A DNA stretch of 64,000 nucleotides from Thalassomonas viridans (GTDB lineage Bacteria > Pseudomonadota > Gammaproteobacteria > Enterobacterales > Alteromonadaceae). The notes below the pieces were generated by a model. The model saw nothing but the letters and a program-made list of their open reading frames with translations. It ran no database searches and had not been told where the DNA came from. Below, one piece after another: positions 37,600 through 46,114 of the stretch. The stretch's first letter is position 1, and each line of letters opens with the position of its first letter. The stretch is taken from contig NZ_CP059733.1 in NCBI RefSeq assembly GCF_000948985.2, forward strand, positions 4,402,001-4,466,000. Reading direction: 5' to 3'. The translations under genes and the position numbers were made by a program.

Positions 37600-40101
37600 A
37601 TGAAGTTTAAATTATCAGCATTAACGCTCGCCGTATTACCCGCACTGGTCAATGCCTCTGAAAATATCGAGGCCGCCGATAAAGGTGCTTACCAGGCCAA
37701 TTCCGTGATCGTGGTTTACAAAGAAAACACCACTAAAGCCGATCGCCAGAAAGCCCGTAGCCTGGTCGCTGCCAAAATATCCGACATCGACAGCGACGAA
37801 CTGGACGACAAATACCGCAACCTGGCCAACGGCCGCATGGCAAACTACAAATTAGACAAGATGTCGGTAAAAGATGCCCTGACGGCATTACGTAACGACC
37901 CTGCGGTATTATATGCCGAGCCGGATTACCTGGTCAGCGCCAGCGCCATTCCGAACGATGCCCGTTTCGACGAACTTTGGGGCATGCACAATACCGGACA
38001 AACCGGCGGTGTTGACGATGCCGATATCGACGCCCCGGAAGCCTGGGACATCACCACAGGTAGTCACGACGTGATCGTCGGTGTCATTGATACCGGTGTC
38101 GATTACAGCCACCCTGATCTGACAGCCAACATGTGGACCAACCCGGGAGAGATTGCCGGTGACGGTATCGATAACGACAATAACGGCTATATCGACGATG
38201 TTCACGGCATCAACGCCATCAACGACAGCGGCGACCCTATGGATGACAACGGCCACGGTACCCATGTTGCCGGTACTATCGGCGCCACAGGTAACGACGG
38301 CGTAGGTGTTGCCGGGGTTAACCACAATGTTACCATTATCGGCTGTAAATTCCTGAGCGCCGGCGGCACCGGTTCAACTTCAGACGCCCTGCAATGTATC
38401 GACTACATGGTAGCGCTAAAAAACAACCATAACATAGACATCAGCACGTTAAACAACAGCTGGGGCGGCGGCGGATTCAGCCAGGCGCTTTATGACTCCA
38501 TCACCGCATCCAGCGATGCCAATATGCTGTTTGTTGCCGCAGCAGGTAACGGCGGTTATGACAACGATGCCAGCCCAAGCTACCCTGCCAGCTATGACCA
38601 CGACAGCATCATGGCCGTTGCCGGGACCAACCACACCGACGGCATGTACGCCTCTTCCCAGTATGGCCTGACCTCGGTAGATATTGCAGCACCGGCCACC
38701 AATGTACTTTCTACGGTACCGGGCAACGGATACTCTTCCTTTACCGGTACTTCAATGGCAACACCACATGTCGCCGGTGCGGCAGCCTTAGTTCTGTCCC
38801 TTAACCCGGATTTGAGCGCGGTTGAATTAAAAGAGCTACTGATGAATACAGGAGATCCAAACCCGGCAACCGCAGGCAAAACCGTTTCCGGCAAGCGCCT
38901 AAACGTACATAACGCCCTGTTGGAAGCCGATCCGGCGCCAGGTTTCAGGTTCTCGGTATCACCGGTTAATACCGTGATCACCGCAGGTGAAACCGCCACC
39001 TACAGCTTTGACGTAAGCTCAGTTGCGGACTGGGACGGCACTGTCGACCTGACCATGACCGACTCTTTAGGCACAGCCAGCTTGTCCGCCACATCTGTTG
39101 CTCCTGGCGACAGCTTTACACTGACAGTACCAACCGCAGCTGACACCGCCTGGGGTGATTATGAGTTTAGCGTAACCGGCACCAGCGGCGAGCTGACCAA
39201 AACCCAAAACTTAGGTTTATACGTTTATCCTCAGGGACTGACGGACTTCACCTTTGATCAAGAGGTAAATGCCGATATTCCGGATAACGATGCCAATGGA
39301 TTAACTTCAGTGATCACTATCACTGACGATATCACCATCTTCGGCAGCAGCACTTATGTCAACATCACCCATACCTGGATTGGTGACCTGATCGTCAGCC
39401 TGACTTCACCTGCCGGTACCACAGCCACCCTGCACAGCCAGTCTGGCGGTAGCGCCGATAATATCGACCAGAGCTTTGCTTCCGGCGCCTTTAACGGTGA
39501 AGCCGCGGCCGGTGACTGGACCCTGACCGTGTCTGACAACGCCGCCATAGACACAGGTACGCTCAACAACTGGGCCATGACCTTAACCGGTCTGGGCGAA
39601 GTTGGACCTGCTGCGCCGGTAGCCGATTTCTCTGCTGAAATCGCCAACCTGATGGTGACCTTCACCGATGCCAGTACCGACAGAAACAACGACATCGCCA
39701 GCTGGAGCTGGGACTTCGGTGACGGCAATACTTCAAGCGAGCGCAGCCCGGTACACACCTTTGCCGCATCAGGTACTTATGATGTGACCTTAACGGTAAC
39801 CGATGACGGCGGCCGCACAGGTACTAAGTCTATGACAGTGGTAGTATCCGATGTCAGCATCGAAGCGAAATTAAAACGCGCTTACAAGTCCAGCCTGAAC
39901 AACCTGCGCGTGGATATCACCTGGGAAGGCAGTGCTGCCGAAACAGTTGATGTTTACCGCAACGGCGTGAAACTGGCGACAGTAGACAACAACGGTATCT
40001 ACCGTGACCGCGAACGTCGCGTTGACGGCAACACCTTTGTTTACCAAATCTGTGAAAATGCCGACATCTGTTCAAACGAAGTAGTGGTTGAGTTTGAATA
40101 A
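37600..40101 (+). CDS. Secreted subtilisin-like serine protease with P and PKD domains
   Basis: 833 residues. Signal peptide (1-19, ending VNA), I9-type inhibitor propeptide (about 32-113), S8 catalytic domain with Asp164 (VIDTGVDYSHPDL), His219 (NGHGTHVAG), oxyanion Asn317 (AAAGNGG) and Ser385 (GTSMATPHVAG). Then a beta-rich domain, a proprotein-convertase P domain (about 545-660), a PKD domain (WSWDFGDGNTS) and a short C-terminal beta domain. All catalytic residues are intact, so an active extracellular protease. Faces away from csgB; ends at a strong terminator. Confidence 0.95.
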   Translation: MKFKLSALTLAVLPALVNASENIEAADKGAYQANSVIVVYKENTTKADRQKARSLVAAKISDIDSDELDDKYRNLANGRMANYKLDKMSVKDALTALRNDPAVLYAEPDYLVSASAIPNDARFDELWGMHNTGQTGGVDDADIDAPEAWDITTGSHDVIVGVIDTGVDYSHPDLTANMWTNPGEIAGDGIDNDNNGYIDDVHGINAINDSGDPMDDNGHGTHVAGTIGATGNDGVGVAGVNHNVTIIGCKFLSAGGTGSTSDALQCIDYMVALKNNHNIDISTLNNSWGGGGFSQALYDSITASSDANMLFVAAAGNGGYDNDASPSYPASYDHDSIMAVAGTNHTDGMYASSQYGLTSVDIAAPATNVLSTVPGNGYSSFTGTSMATPHVAGAAALVLSLNPDLSAVELKELLMNTGDPNPATAGKTVSGKRLNVHNALLEADPAPGFRFSVSPVNTVITAGETATYSFDVSSVADWDGTVDLTMTDSLGTASLSATSVAPGDSFTLTVPTAADTAWGDYEFSVTGTSGELTKTQNLGLYVYPQGLTDFTFDQEVNADIPDNDANGLTSVITITDDITIFGSSTYVNITHTWIGDLIVSLTSPAGTTATLHSQSGGSADNIDQSFASGAFNGEAAAGDWTLTVSDNAAIDTGTLNNWAMTLTGLGEVGPAAPVADFSAEIANLMVTFTDASTDRNNDIASWSWDFGDGNTSSERSPVHTFAASGTYDVTLTVTDDGGRTGTKSMTVVVSDVSIEAKLKRAYKSSLNNLRVDITWEGSAAETVDVYRNGVKLATVDNNGIYRDRERRVDGNTFVYQICENADICSNEVVVEFE

Positions 40102-40144
40102 GCCTCACCTTATGGTGACGGAATAGCACTGGTGCTATAAAGTA

Positions 40145-40176
40145 AATGCCAGTCAGTTAAGCACTGACTGGCATTA
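40145..40176. terminator. Bidirectional terminator after the subtilase
   Basis: Perfect 13-bp stem aatgccagtcagt/actgactggcatt (40145-40157 with 40163-40175), 5-base loop, between convergent genes. T-rich on the minus side. Confidence 0.85.
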
Positions 40177-40181
40177 AAGTA

Positions 40182-40496
40182 TTAGTGCTGTTCATCCTCC
40201 CGGTTTTCTTGTACTAGAGCTTGTTTATTGTAGCTGTAGGCTTCCTGGTAAAGTTCATCGATTCTCTGGTAATACTCCTTCGCCTGGTATTTAAGCCAAT
40301 AGCTCATATGGCGTATACCTTCGCTGGTTTCCTCGCTGATACACTCAGGCTCCTGGGCTACAGCGGCGAAAGCGTCGCAGAGAAAGGCGCATTCCTGATG
40401 GAACTTAGAAAAGTCGTCGGTCAGGTCGACAAGCGCCGACAGCTGGGCTTTCCTTCTGGCGGCTTCGTTTTGCGGGGTTGAGGTGGATTCAGACAT
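40182..40496 (-). CDS. Small acidic helical protein of unknown function
   Basis: 104 residues from ATG 40496, which has GGAGG 8 bases upstream. The frame continues up to 40514, but that start has no ribosome site. Predicted all-helical, with two long helices around FHQECAFLCDAFAAVAQE and MSYWLKYQAKEYYQRIDELY; three Cys. No signal peptide. I do not recognise the family. It overlaps the upstream 82-residue gene by 8 bases, so the pair is probably translationally coupled. Unknown partner or helper of the upstream small protein. Confidence 0.7.
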   Translation of the reverse strand: MSESTSTPQNEAARRKAQLSALVDLTDDFSKFHQECAFLCDAFAAVAQEPECISEETSEGIRHMSYWLKYQAKEYYQRIDELYQEAYSYNKQALVQENREDEQH

Positions 40497-40737
40497 GAGC
40501 TTGTCCTCCTGCAAAGGTTAACGGCACACTTCTATTGATAAAAAAGCTATCAATAAAACAGCTACCGGTAAAACGACCGGCGGTAGAACAGCCGATAAAG
40601 CCGTGGGGTGAAGTCATACCGGCATGACCGGTATTACTGGTATTAGTAATGCCGTGCCGGCGGCGGGGTGATGGTGTGTTTTTTGTTACAAAAACTTTAA
40701 CCGAGTGAAACTCTGGCATATCATTAGCTTTAGCCAT
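40489..40737 (-). CDS. Unrecognised 82-residue protein, Gly/Ser/Thr/Phe-rich C-terminus
   Basis: ATG at 40737 with AAGGAG 8 bases upstream, so initiation is well supported. The N-terminus (MAKANDMPEFHSVKVFVTKN) is ordinary; the rest is Gly/Ser/Thr/Phe-rich with two Cys (GFIGCSTAGRFTGSCFIDSF) and comes from DNA with short internal repeats. No membrane span, no known domain. Layout (small protein, coupled helper, structured leader) would fit a peptide precursor, but no modification enzyme is adjacent. Function not assigned. Confidence 0.6.
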   Translation of the reverse strand: MAKANDMPEFHSVKVFVTKNTPSPRRRHGITNTSNTGHAGMTSPHGFIGCSTAGRFTGSCFIDSFFINRSVPLTFAGGQAHV

Positions 40738-40769
40738 AATCGATACTCCTTAGGTATCAGTTTTGGTTA

Positions 40770-40804
40770 GCTATCTTCGGGTGTTCTCAGCACCTGAGGA
40801 TAGC
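40770..40804. promoter_or_regulatory. 14-bp hairpin in the leader of the small-protein cassette
   Basis: Stem 40770-40783 with 40791-40804 (two G-T wobbles), 7-base loop, about 33 bases upstream of the 40737 start. No T-run follows on the minus strand, so it is not a standard terminator; an RNA control element is possible. Confidence 0.45.
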
Positions 40805-41005
40805 GCCTTGTTTACCAAGTTATCGGCCGGTAAGTGGCCTGTGAATAATCTATGCGTGAAGTACCTCCTTTGGTGAGGTGGGGGACTATTAAGGTATAGA
40901 ACAAAAAGCTGGATCTTTCAACAGCGAGAAAGGCTAATTTTAAGAAAATTTTTCTTGCTGTTAATAAGATGATAAATATAACTTTTTTACCATTACTTAC
41001 GGGGA

Positions 41006-41293
41006 TTGCCGAGTAAAAAAGATGACAGCTCAATCATATTCGTTAACAGAAAAAATTGTCAGCAATTGCAACTACGGTTTAAAAGCATAAAAGAAGCAAG
41101 TAAATTGAATTTTAAAACCGCAATACTAATCTTTATTACCTCAGCAATAGTGATCATCATAAGTTCTTTATTTAGAAAAGAGTCTCAAGAATTAAGTTTT
41201 TTAATAGCACAGTGGTTAGCACTTAGTTGCGGTTCAATAGTTAGTGTGTGGCTTTATAGTAAAGTCTCGGGTAATGATGAAAGTAATCAATAA
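41006..41293 (+). CDS. Small two-helix membrane protein, paralogue A
   Basis: Open for 95 codons from a TTG at 41006; a second in-frame TTG at 41105 (MNFKTAILIF) gives 62 residues and aligns better with its neighbour's start, so the start is uncertain. Two predicted membrane helices (KTAILIFITSAIVIIISSLF and LIAQWLALSCGSIVSVWLYS) joined by a charged loop RKESQELS. It shares KT-x4-F-T, a Q-x-LS and WLAL-x3-S with the protein at 41469. AT-rich, unlike neighbours. Function unknown. Confidence 0.55.
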   Translation: MPSKKDDSSIIFVNRKNCQQLQLRFKSIKEASKLNFKTAILIFITSAIVIIISSLFRKESQELSFLIAQWLALSCGSIVSVWLYSKVSGNDESNQ

Positions 41294-41468
41294 ACTGCCT
41301 GCAGTGCTCTTGCCCTGCTCAATCTCAAAAGGATTTACATATTCAAGCAGGAAATCGCAATCAAACTTTCTACTTTACTACTAGATGCTACATCCCTAAT
41401 TATTTAATTATCAATTACTTGGACTAACATTAAAAAAGTTAATCCAGGTAAATATAAAGGAATCAAAT

Positions 41469-41696
41469 TTGAATAAACCAACGCCTAAATTATTTACTGA
41501 CAAAACTGTACTATTTCTTTTTTTTACTGCGGGTATAGGATTATCAATCCGCTTCTTCTATGACGATGAACCGCAAAAACTCAGTCATTTATTCCTTTCT
41601 TGGCTAGCACTTGGTAGCAGTTCAACCATAGCTTTTTGGTTTGTTGAAAAAATACATGATATCAAGGTTGATAGAGATGATAAAAATACGGAATAA
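41469..41696 (+). CDS. Small two-helix membrane protein, paralogue B
   Basis: 75 residues from a TTG with AAGGA 7 bases upstream. Two predicted helices (TVLFLFFTAGIGLSIRFF, LFLSWLALGSSSTIAFWF) with loop DDEPQKLS and a charged tail. Clear tandem paralogue of the preceding protein. Holin-like size, but no phage genes or toxin nearby. Family not recognised. Confidence 0.65.
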   Translation: MNKPTPKLFTDKTVLFLFFTAGIGLSIRFFYDDEPQKLSHLFLSWLALGSSSTIAFWFVEKIHDIKVDRDDKNTE

Positions 41697-41913
41697 TCGT
41701 TGAACACCTCTGATTAATATGAGGGATTCAACATCCAAGTCTAATATATTACCATTTTACTTTACTTACATATCGCTTTAAATTCGGTAAATATACGTTT
41801 TAACGAAAATAATTCATCATTTTCACGATTAACGCTAGCATCCCGGGGAGTAATAATAGTAGTATTTCAAAATGGAACTCTTTCAGAAACAGTAGTTAAA
41901 GATAAGGCCGGTA

Positions 41914-42384
41914 ATGAAAAAACTTGATGATATCGATTTACGCATATTAACCATCTTATATAACGATGCAGATATCAATAACAAAGAACTCGCCGCAAAA
42001 ATCGGTATCGCCCCCTCCACCTGTTTAGAGCGGGTCAAACGTCTGAAAAGCAGCGGCGTGATCAAAAACGCTTTTATCGATGTGAATTTTAAAAATATCG
42101 GCGGCAATATCGAAGCCATCGCCGCTATCCGCCTGCAGCCTTATTCGGAAGAAATCGTCAACCAGCTCAGGGACGACCTGCTGAAATTACCGGAAATCGT
42201 CAGCCTCTACCATATGGGGGGCAGCTACGACTACTTTATCCATATGTCGGTTAAAGACAGCGAACATTTACGCCAATTTGTATTTAACGCCATCACCTCG
42301 CGGGACGAAGTCACTACGGTAGAAACCTCGCTGATTTTCGAACACAGCCGCAGCGGTGTTTTACCCCAGTTTGACGACGAATAA
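41914..42384 (+). CDS. Lrp/AsnC-family transcriptional regulator
   Basis: 156 residues: N-terminal helix-turn-helix (LDDIDLRILTILYNDADINN ... ELAAKIGIAPSTCLERVKRL) and C-terminal RAM ligand domain (YHMGGSYDYFIHMSVKD). Such proteins sense amino acids and usually control a neighbouring gene; here both neighbours face other directions, so the target is unclear. ATG at 41914 with a ggccggta-type ribosome site. Confidence 0.93.
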   Translation: MKKLDDIDLRILTILYNDADINNKELAAKIGIAPSTCLERVKRLKSSGVIKNAFIDVNFKNIGGNIEAIAAIRLQPYSEEIVNQLRDDLLKLPEIVSLYHMGGSYDYFIHMSVKDSEHLRQFVFNAITSRDEVTTVETSLIFEHSRSGVLPQFDDE

Positions 42385-42399
42385 GCAATAAAAAGATAA

Positions 42400-42428
42400 G
42401 CAGCACAATAACAAAGCTATTGTGCTGC
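42400..42428. terminator. Bidirectional terminator between lrp-like gene and kinase
   Basis: Perfect 11-bp stem (42400-42410 with 42418-42428), 7-base loop, between convergent genes; T-rich on the minus side (TTATCTTTTTATT). Confidence 0.8.
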
Positions 42429-42442
42429 CCGGTTTTACCGGA

Positions 42443-43411
42443 TTAAAAAGGAAATAACTGCCGGGAGATCTGCTGCCAGTTATCCCGATCCCCTGTTTGT
42501 GGTACCTGGGAAAGGACAAATTTAAAATCACAGGCCGGCCTGAGCAGGGCTATCGCCATCAGTTGCTGCCGCAGTACTTCCTTGTCATCGACATCAAGCA
42601 GCGAATAACTTTTCAGCAAAGCCAGAGCTAAAGCTTTATCCCCCTGGCACATAAACAGCAGCGGTGTCAGCAGCTCCAGCAAGCGGCTTCTGCCAACTAT
42701 GGCATCACCAAAATCCAGCACGCCACTTAAGCGATATTGACCTTCCTTATGCTGCACCATTAAATTCCAGGGGTGCAGATCCATATGAATAAACAGATCG
42801 GTACCGTCATCAAATACCAGAGCCTGACCGGACAGGTAAGCTTCAATCTGTGCAACCAGGCTTTCATCAACACCTTTTCGTTTGTGCCTGGGCAGGCAGT
42901 CCTGTTTAAGCTTATCGATATAATCAGCCCAGTTAACCTTCATCTGGTGATCATCAGGCAAAGTCAGCTGATGTAATTCCCGGATAAACGACCCCAACTG
43001 TTTCACCAGCACCAGCTTATCGCTATGACCGAGATCTTGCCAAACATCCGCCAGTGATGTGCCGGGTAATTTCGTCATCACCACATAAAGCCAGTTATTC
43101 ACTGTGCCTGACGCTACCACTTCCGGTATGGCTACAGATAACTGCCTGCCCAGCAAAGAGCAAGAATCGATTTCCGCCTGTCCCTGATATCCCCAGTTGG
43201 GAGGCACTATTTTCAACACCAGCTGGTCATCTAAAGAGAACAACACATTTGCGCCTGTCCTGATCCGCTGCCAACTCCCGTCCGGCAACTGGTGCTTTTC
43301 CTTAAGGTGCTCCAGCAGCGGCTGCCAGAATTCATCCGGGCTATTATCGACAAGATCACAACTTTGCTCATAACCGGGATCAACCGGTAACGCTTGAAAA
43401 ACAAACTCCAT
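42443..43411 (-). CDS. APH/choline-kinase-like phosphotransferase
   Basis: 322 residues with the aminoglycoside-phosphotransferase fold: ATP-site Lys in LVLKIVPPNW, catalytic Brenner motif HMDLHPWNLMV and Mg-binding LDFGDAIVG. Such proteins phosphorylate small molecules; the substrate cannot be told from sequence and resistance should not be assumed. The nhaA stop is 27 bases upstream, so it may be cotranscribed with nhaA. Confidence 0.88.
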   Translation of the reverse strand: MEFVFQALPVDPGYEQSCDLVDNSPDEFWQPLLEHLKEKHQLPDGSWQRIRTGANVLFSLDDQLVLKIVPPNWGYQGQAEIDSCSLLGRQLSVAIPEVVASGTVNNWLYVVMTKLPGTSLADVWQDLGHSDKLVLVKQLGSFIRELHQLTLPDDHQMKVNWADYIDKLKQDCLPRHKRKGVDESLVAQIEAYLSGQALVFDDGTDLFIHMDLHPWNLMVQHKEGQYRLSGVLDFGDAIVGRSRLLELLTPLLFMCQGDKALALALLKSYSLLDVDDKEVLRQQLMAIALLRPACDFKFVLSQVPQTGDRDNWQQISRQLFPF

Positions 43412-43438
43412 ACTACTTCTTTCTTTAATCTTTTATTG

Positions 43439-44623
43439 TTATTTTGCTTCCCCGGGCATCTTAGCGACCGCATGTTTAATCACGGCATAACCCAAGATAC
43501 CCGAAATCAGGGAGCCTATTACTATCCCCAATCTGTCCTGGAATAATAAATTACCCGTGCCCTGCTCAAAGGCCAAAGAGCCGATAAATAAGCTCATGGT
43601 AAAACCGACACCGCATAACAGGGCTGAGCCGTATAATAGTTGCCAGTTGACATTGGCCGGTAATTTGGCGAAGCCGAGTTTAATGGCGAGAAAACAAAGC
43701 CCGAATACTCCCAGCTGTTTACCTACCACCAAACCTAAAATAATCCCCAAAGGCACAGGCGCCGCCACTTCCTGCAAACCGACACCGGCAAAATCAATAC
43801 CTGCATTGGCAAATGCAAAAATCGGCAAAATAATAAAGGCCACCATAGAATGCAAGTTATCCTCTAGCGATTTCAGCGGCGACGGCTCACCCTCTTTACC
43901 TTTGATGGGAATAAAAAACGCCAGCACCACGCCGGCTAAAGTAGCATGTACCCCGGATTTTAATACCGCAACCCATAACACTATACCGAAGAAAATATAG
44001 GTAGAAGTCGTGGTCACTCCCCGCCTGTTAAGGCCAAACAAGATGCTAATCACAACGGCGGCCACTATCAGAGACAACATCGACAGTTGGTCGGTATAAA
44101 AAAGCGCGATAATGATAATGGCGCCCAGGTCATCAAAAATCGCCAGGGAAGTAAGAAATACCTTAAGCTGTAACGGCACCTTAGAACCGACTATGGCCAG
44201 TATCCCCAAAGCAAAGGCAATATCGGTGGCGGTGGGAATCGCCCAGCCATTTAAGGCATCGGCATTGTCGTAATTTAAACCGACATAGAACAAGGCAGGC
44301 ACCAGCATACCGCCGACTGCCCCTATCGCCGGCAAGGCCACCTGACCCGGCTGGGAAAGATCCCCGTCGATAAATTCCCGCTTAAGCTCCAGCCCCACCA
44401 GGAAAAAGAATAAGGCCATTAAACCGTCATTGATCCATAACAGCAAAGGCTTGGCTATTTCAAAACTGCCTACCGCCACCACTACAGGAAGCTCAAGTAA
44501 CAAATCATACCAACTTGCCAGGGGGGAATTTGCCAGTATCATGGCAAACACAGCAGCAAACATTAAGATAATGCCGCTGGCCTCCTCTTTTTTTAAGAAA
44601 GACTGAATCGTTGAAATGGCCAT
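43439..44623 (-). CDS. nhaA: Na+/H+ antiporter NhaA
   Basis: Inner-membrane antiporter exchanging Na+ for H+, important for sodium and pH homeostasis in a marine cell. About twelve membrane helices in 394 residues. The ion-binding Asp pair is in LAIFDDLGAI; TATDIAFALGIL and FFLVGLELKREF are also family segments. ATG at 44623. A 15-bp palindrome lies 40 bases upstream. Confidence 0.97.
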   Translation of the reverse strand: MAISTIQSFLKKEEASGIILMFAAVFAMILANSPLASWYDLLLELPVVVAVGSFEIAKPLLLWINDGLMALFFFLVGLELKREFIDGDLSQPGQVALPAIGAVGGMLVPALFYVGLNYDNADALNGWAIPTATDIAFALGILAIVGSKVPLQLKVFLTSLAIFDDLGAIIIIALFYTDQLSMLSLIVAAVVISILFGLNRRGVTTTSTYIFFGIVLWVAVLKSGVHATLAGVVLAFFIPIKGKEGEPSPLKSLEDNLHSMVAFIILPIFAFANAGIDFAGVGLQEVAAPVPLGIILGLVVGKQLGVFGLCFLAIKLGFAKLPANVNWQLLYGSALLCGVGFTMSLFIGSLAFEQGTGNLLFQDRLGIVIGSLISGILGYAVIKHAVAKMPGEAK

Positions 44624-44662
44624 AGGGCTCCTTATAATCGGAAAAATTTATCGCAAAAAAGA

Positions 44663-44677
44663 TGACATATTATGTCA
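44663..44677. promoter_or_regulatory. Perfect palindrome upstream of nhaA
   Basis: TGACATA-T-TATGTCA, a perfect 15-base palindrome 40 bases before the nhaA start. It fits the T-N11-A shape of LysR-family operators; nhaA is controlled by the LysR-type NhaR in E. coli. No nhaR gene is in the window. Confidence 0.45.
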
Positions 44678-44854
44678 CAAGGAAAACTTTTTAAATATAA
44701 AAATTCATTTATATTTTAACTGATACGTGAAAATTTCCTATACCATCAAGTTTTCATGGGAAGCCTGTTTAAAGTATTAAATGGAATCATTAGGGGTGGC
44801 AAAAGTTTCAGCATGGGCAGGTAAAACCTATGTGAAATGATACGGATTAATTCG

Positions 44855-46114
44855 TTATTGCTTAGGAAGGCAAACGATAAAGCGGTAGAAACCCGCCCGG
44901 TTGTCCAAACGAAAATCCCAGTGCAAACTTTCGATGATCCGCCTGACCAGGTACAAGCCCTGCCCTATTCCCTGACTGTTTTCCTGTTTTACCCTGGGCT
45001 GAGTCACATCGTTACTGACCGGCTCCTTGACCGCATTTTCAAACAACAGGCAAGCCTGCTCTGCACGGATCAGCAAATGAGGCTCTGACGAATGAGCAAG
45101 GGCATTTTCCATCAGGTTATTGATTAATAACACCAGCAAGCGGGGATTAGCACTCAGGCGATAGTTGTCGGGAATATCCAGATGGATCTCAAAACCTGTA
45201 GTGCTAAGTTTATCCTGGATGCCAAGCACACATTCTTCCATCAGGGGCCTGAGCCTTATTGCCTCAACCGACATAGACTCGGCCCTCGCCAGCGCCAGCA
45301 AGGTGCTTACTATCTGTTTCATTTTCTCGCCGGCACCTTTGAGCTGGGCAATGTCCTTATCCCCCAGCGCCCTCAGATCCGCCAACGCCAGGGTATTATT
45401 CAATACCGTTAATGGCGTCCTCAACTCATGACTGACATCACGGTTAAAAGCGGCTTCACGCTTAACGGCACTATTCAGCTCCGCCAAGGCTCTTGCTATG
45501 GTTTGGGCCAGAAAGCCGGTTTCATCCTCAGTGTCCATCAACTCCCTGGCTATGGGAGTCCCATGCTCCTGTTGCGCCATGACCTGACGGGTCAAGGTCA
45601 GCACAGGCTCGGTGGTTCTTGATGAAATACGGTAAGCCAGCCAAAGCGACAATAACAACGCCAGTACCAAAACAACAACAAAGAACACAACGAGATCTGA
45701 CGGCAAATTAGAAATCAGCAGCAAAGATGACACTTCAGCCACCAGCAGGGCATGGCGATTCTCGGCTAAATTTAGCCACTGGGTGTGGTAATGAGCCTGA
45801 TGGTCGGTAAAAATTTCCCGGCTGCGGTTGTCCGTCTGTGGAACGTCTTTTAAGGCAGCCGCTACTTCTTTAGGGGCCAGCTCAGAAGAGAGGTAAAGCC
45901 TCATATAATCAGCACCGGGTTGTACCAGCTCCCCTCGCTCCCTAAATACCTGCTCTATATAACGGGCCTCTTCGGCAATCACCCTGGCCAGGATCTCATC
46001 TTCCACCACAAAAGCGATCACTATGCTTACCCCGGCAAACATCAGGGACAAGCCCAGGGTAAAACCGCCAAAGACCAAAAATACCCGCCGCTTGATACTG
46101 TTTTTAATCTTCAC
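44855..46114 (-). CDS. Membrane sensor histidine kinase
   Basis: 419 residues from a GTG at 46114 (GGAG 7 bases upstream; an in-frame ATG at 46141 is possible). Two membrane helices (about 12-35 and 150-172) flank a short periplasmic sensor. HAMP-like region, then H box DVSHELRTPLTVL, N box LINNLMENALAHS and a late G box GIGQGLYLVRRI. The overall plan resembles QseC/PmrB-type kinases. Overlaps the response-regulator gene upstream, so the two form a pair. Confidence 0.92.
   Translation of the reverse strand: MKIKNSIKRRVFLVFGGFTLGLSLMFAGVSIVIAFVVEDEILARVIAEEARYIEQVFRERGELVQPGADYMRLYLSSELAPKEVAAALKDVPQTDNRSREIFTDHQAHYHTQWLNLAENRHALLVAEVSSLLLISNLPSDLVVFFVVVLVLALLLSLWLAYRISSRTTEPVLTLTRQVMAQQEHGTPIARELMDTEDETGFLAQTIARALAELNSAVKREAAFNRDVSHELRTPLTVLNNTLALADLRALGDKDIAQLKGAGEKMKQIVSTLLALARAESMSVEAIRLRPLMEECVLGIQDKLSTTGFEIHLDIPDNYRLSANPRLLVLLINNLMENALAHSSEPHLLIRAEQACLLFENAVKEPVSNDVTQPRVKQENSQGIGQGLYLVRRIIESLHWDFRLDNRAGFYRFIVCLPKQ

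Noticed and set aside
40812..41033. 73-codon frame on the minus strand
   Set aside because: TTG start without a ribosome site and atypical composition.
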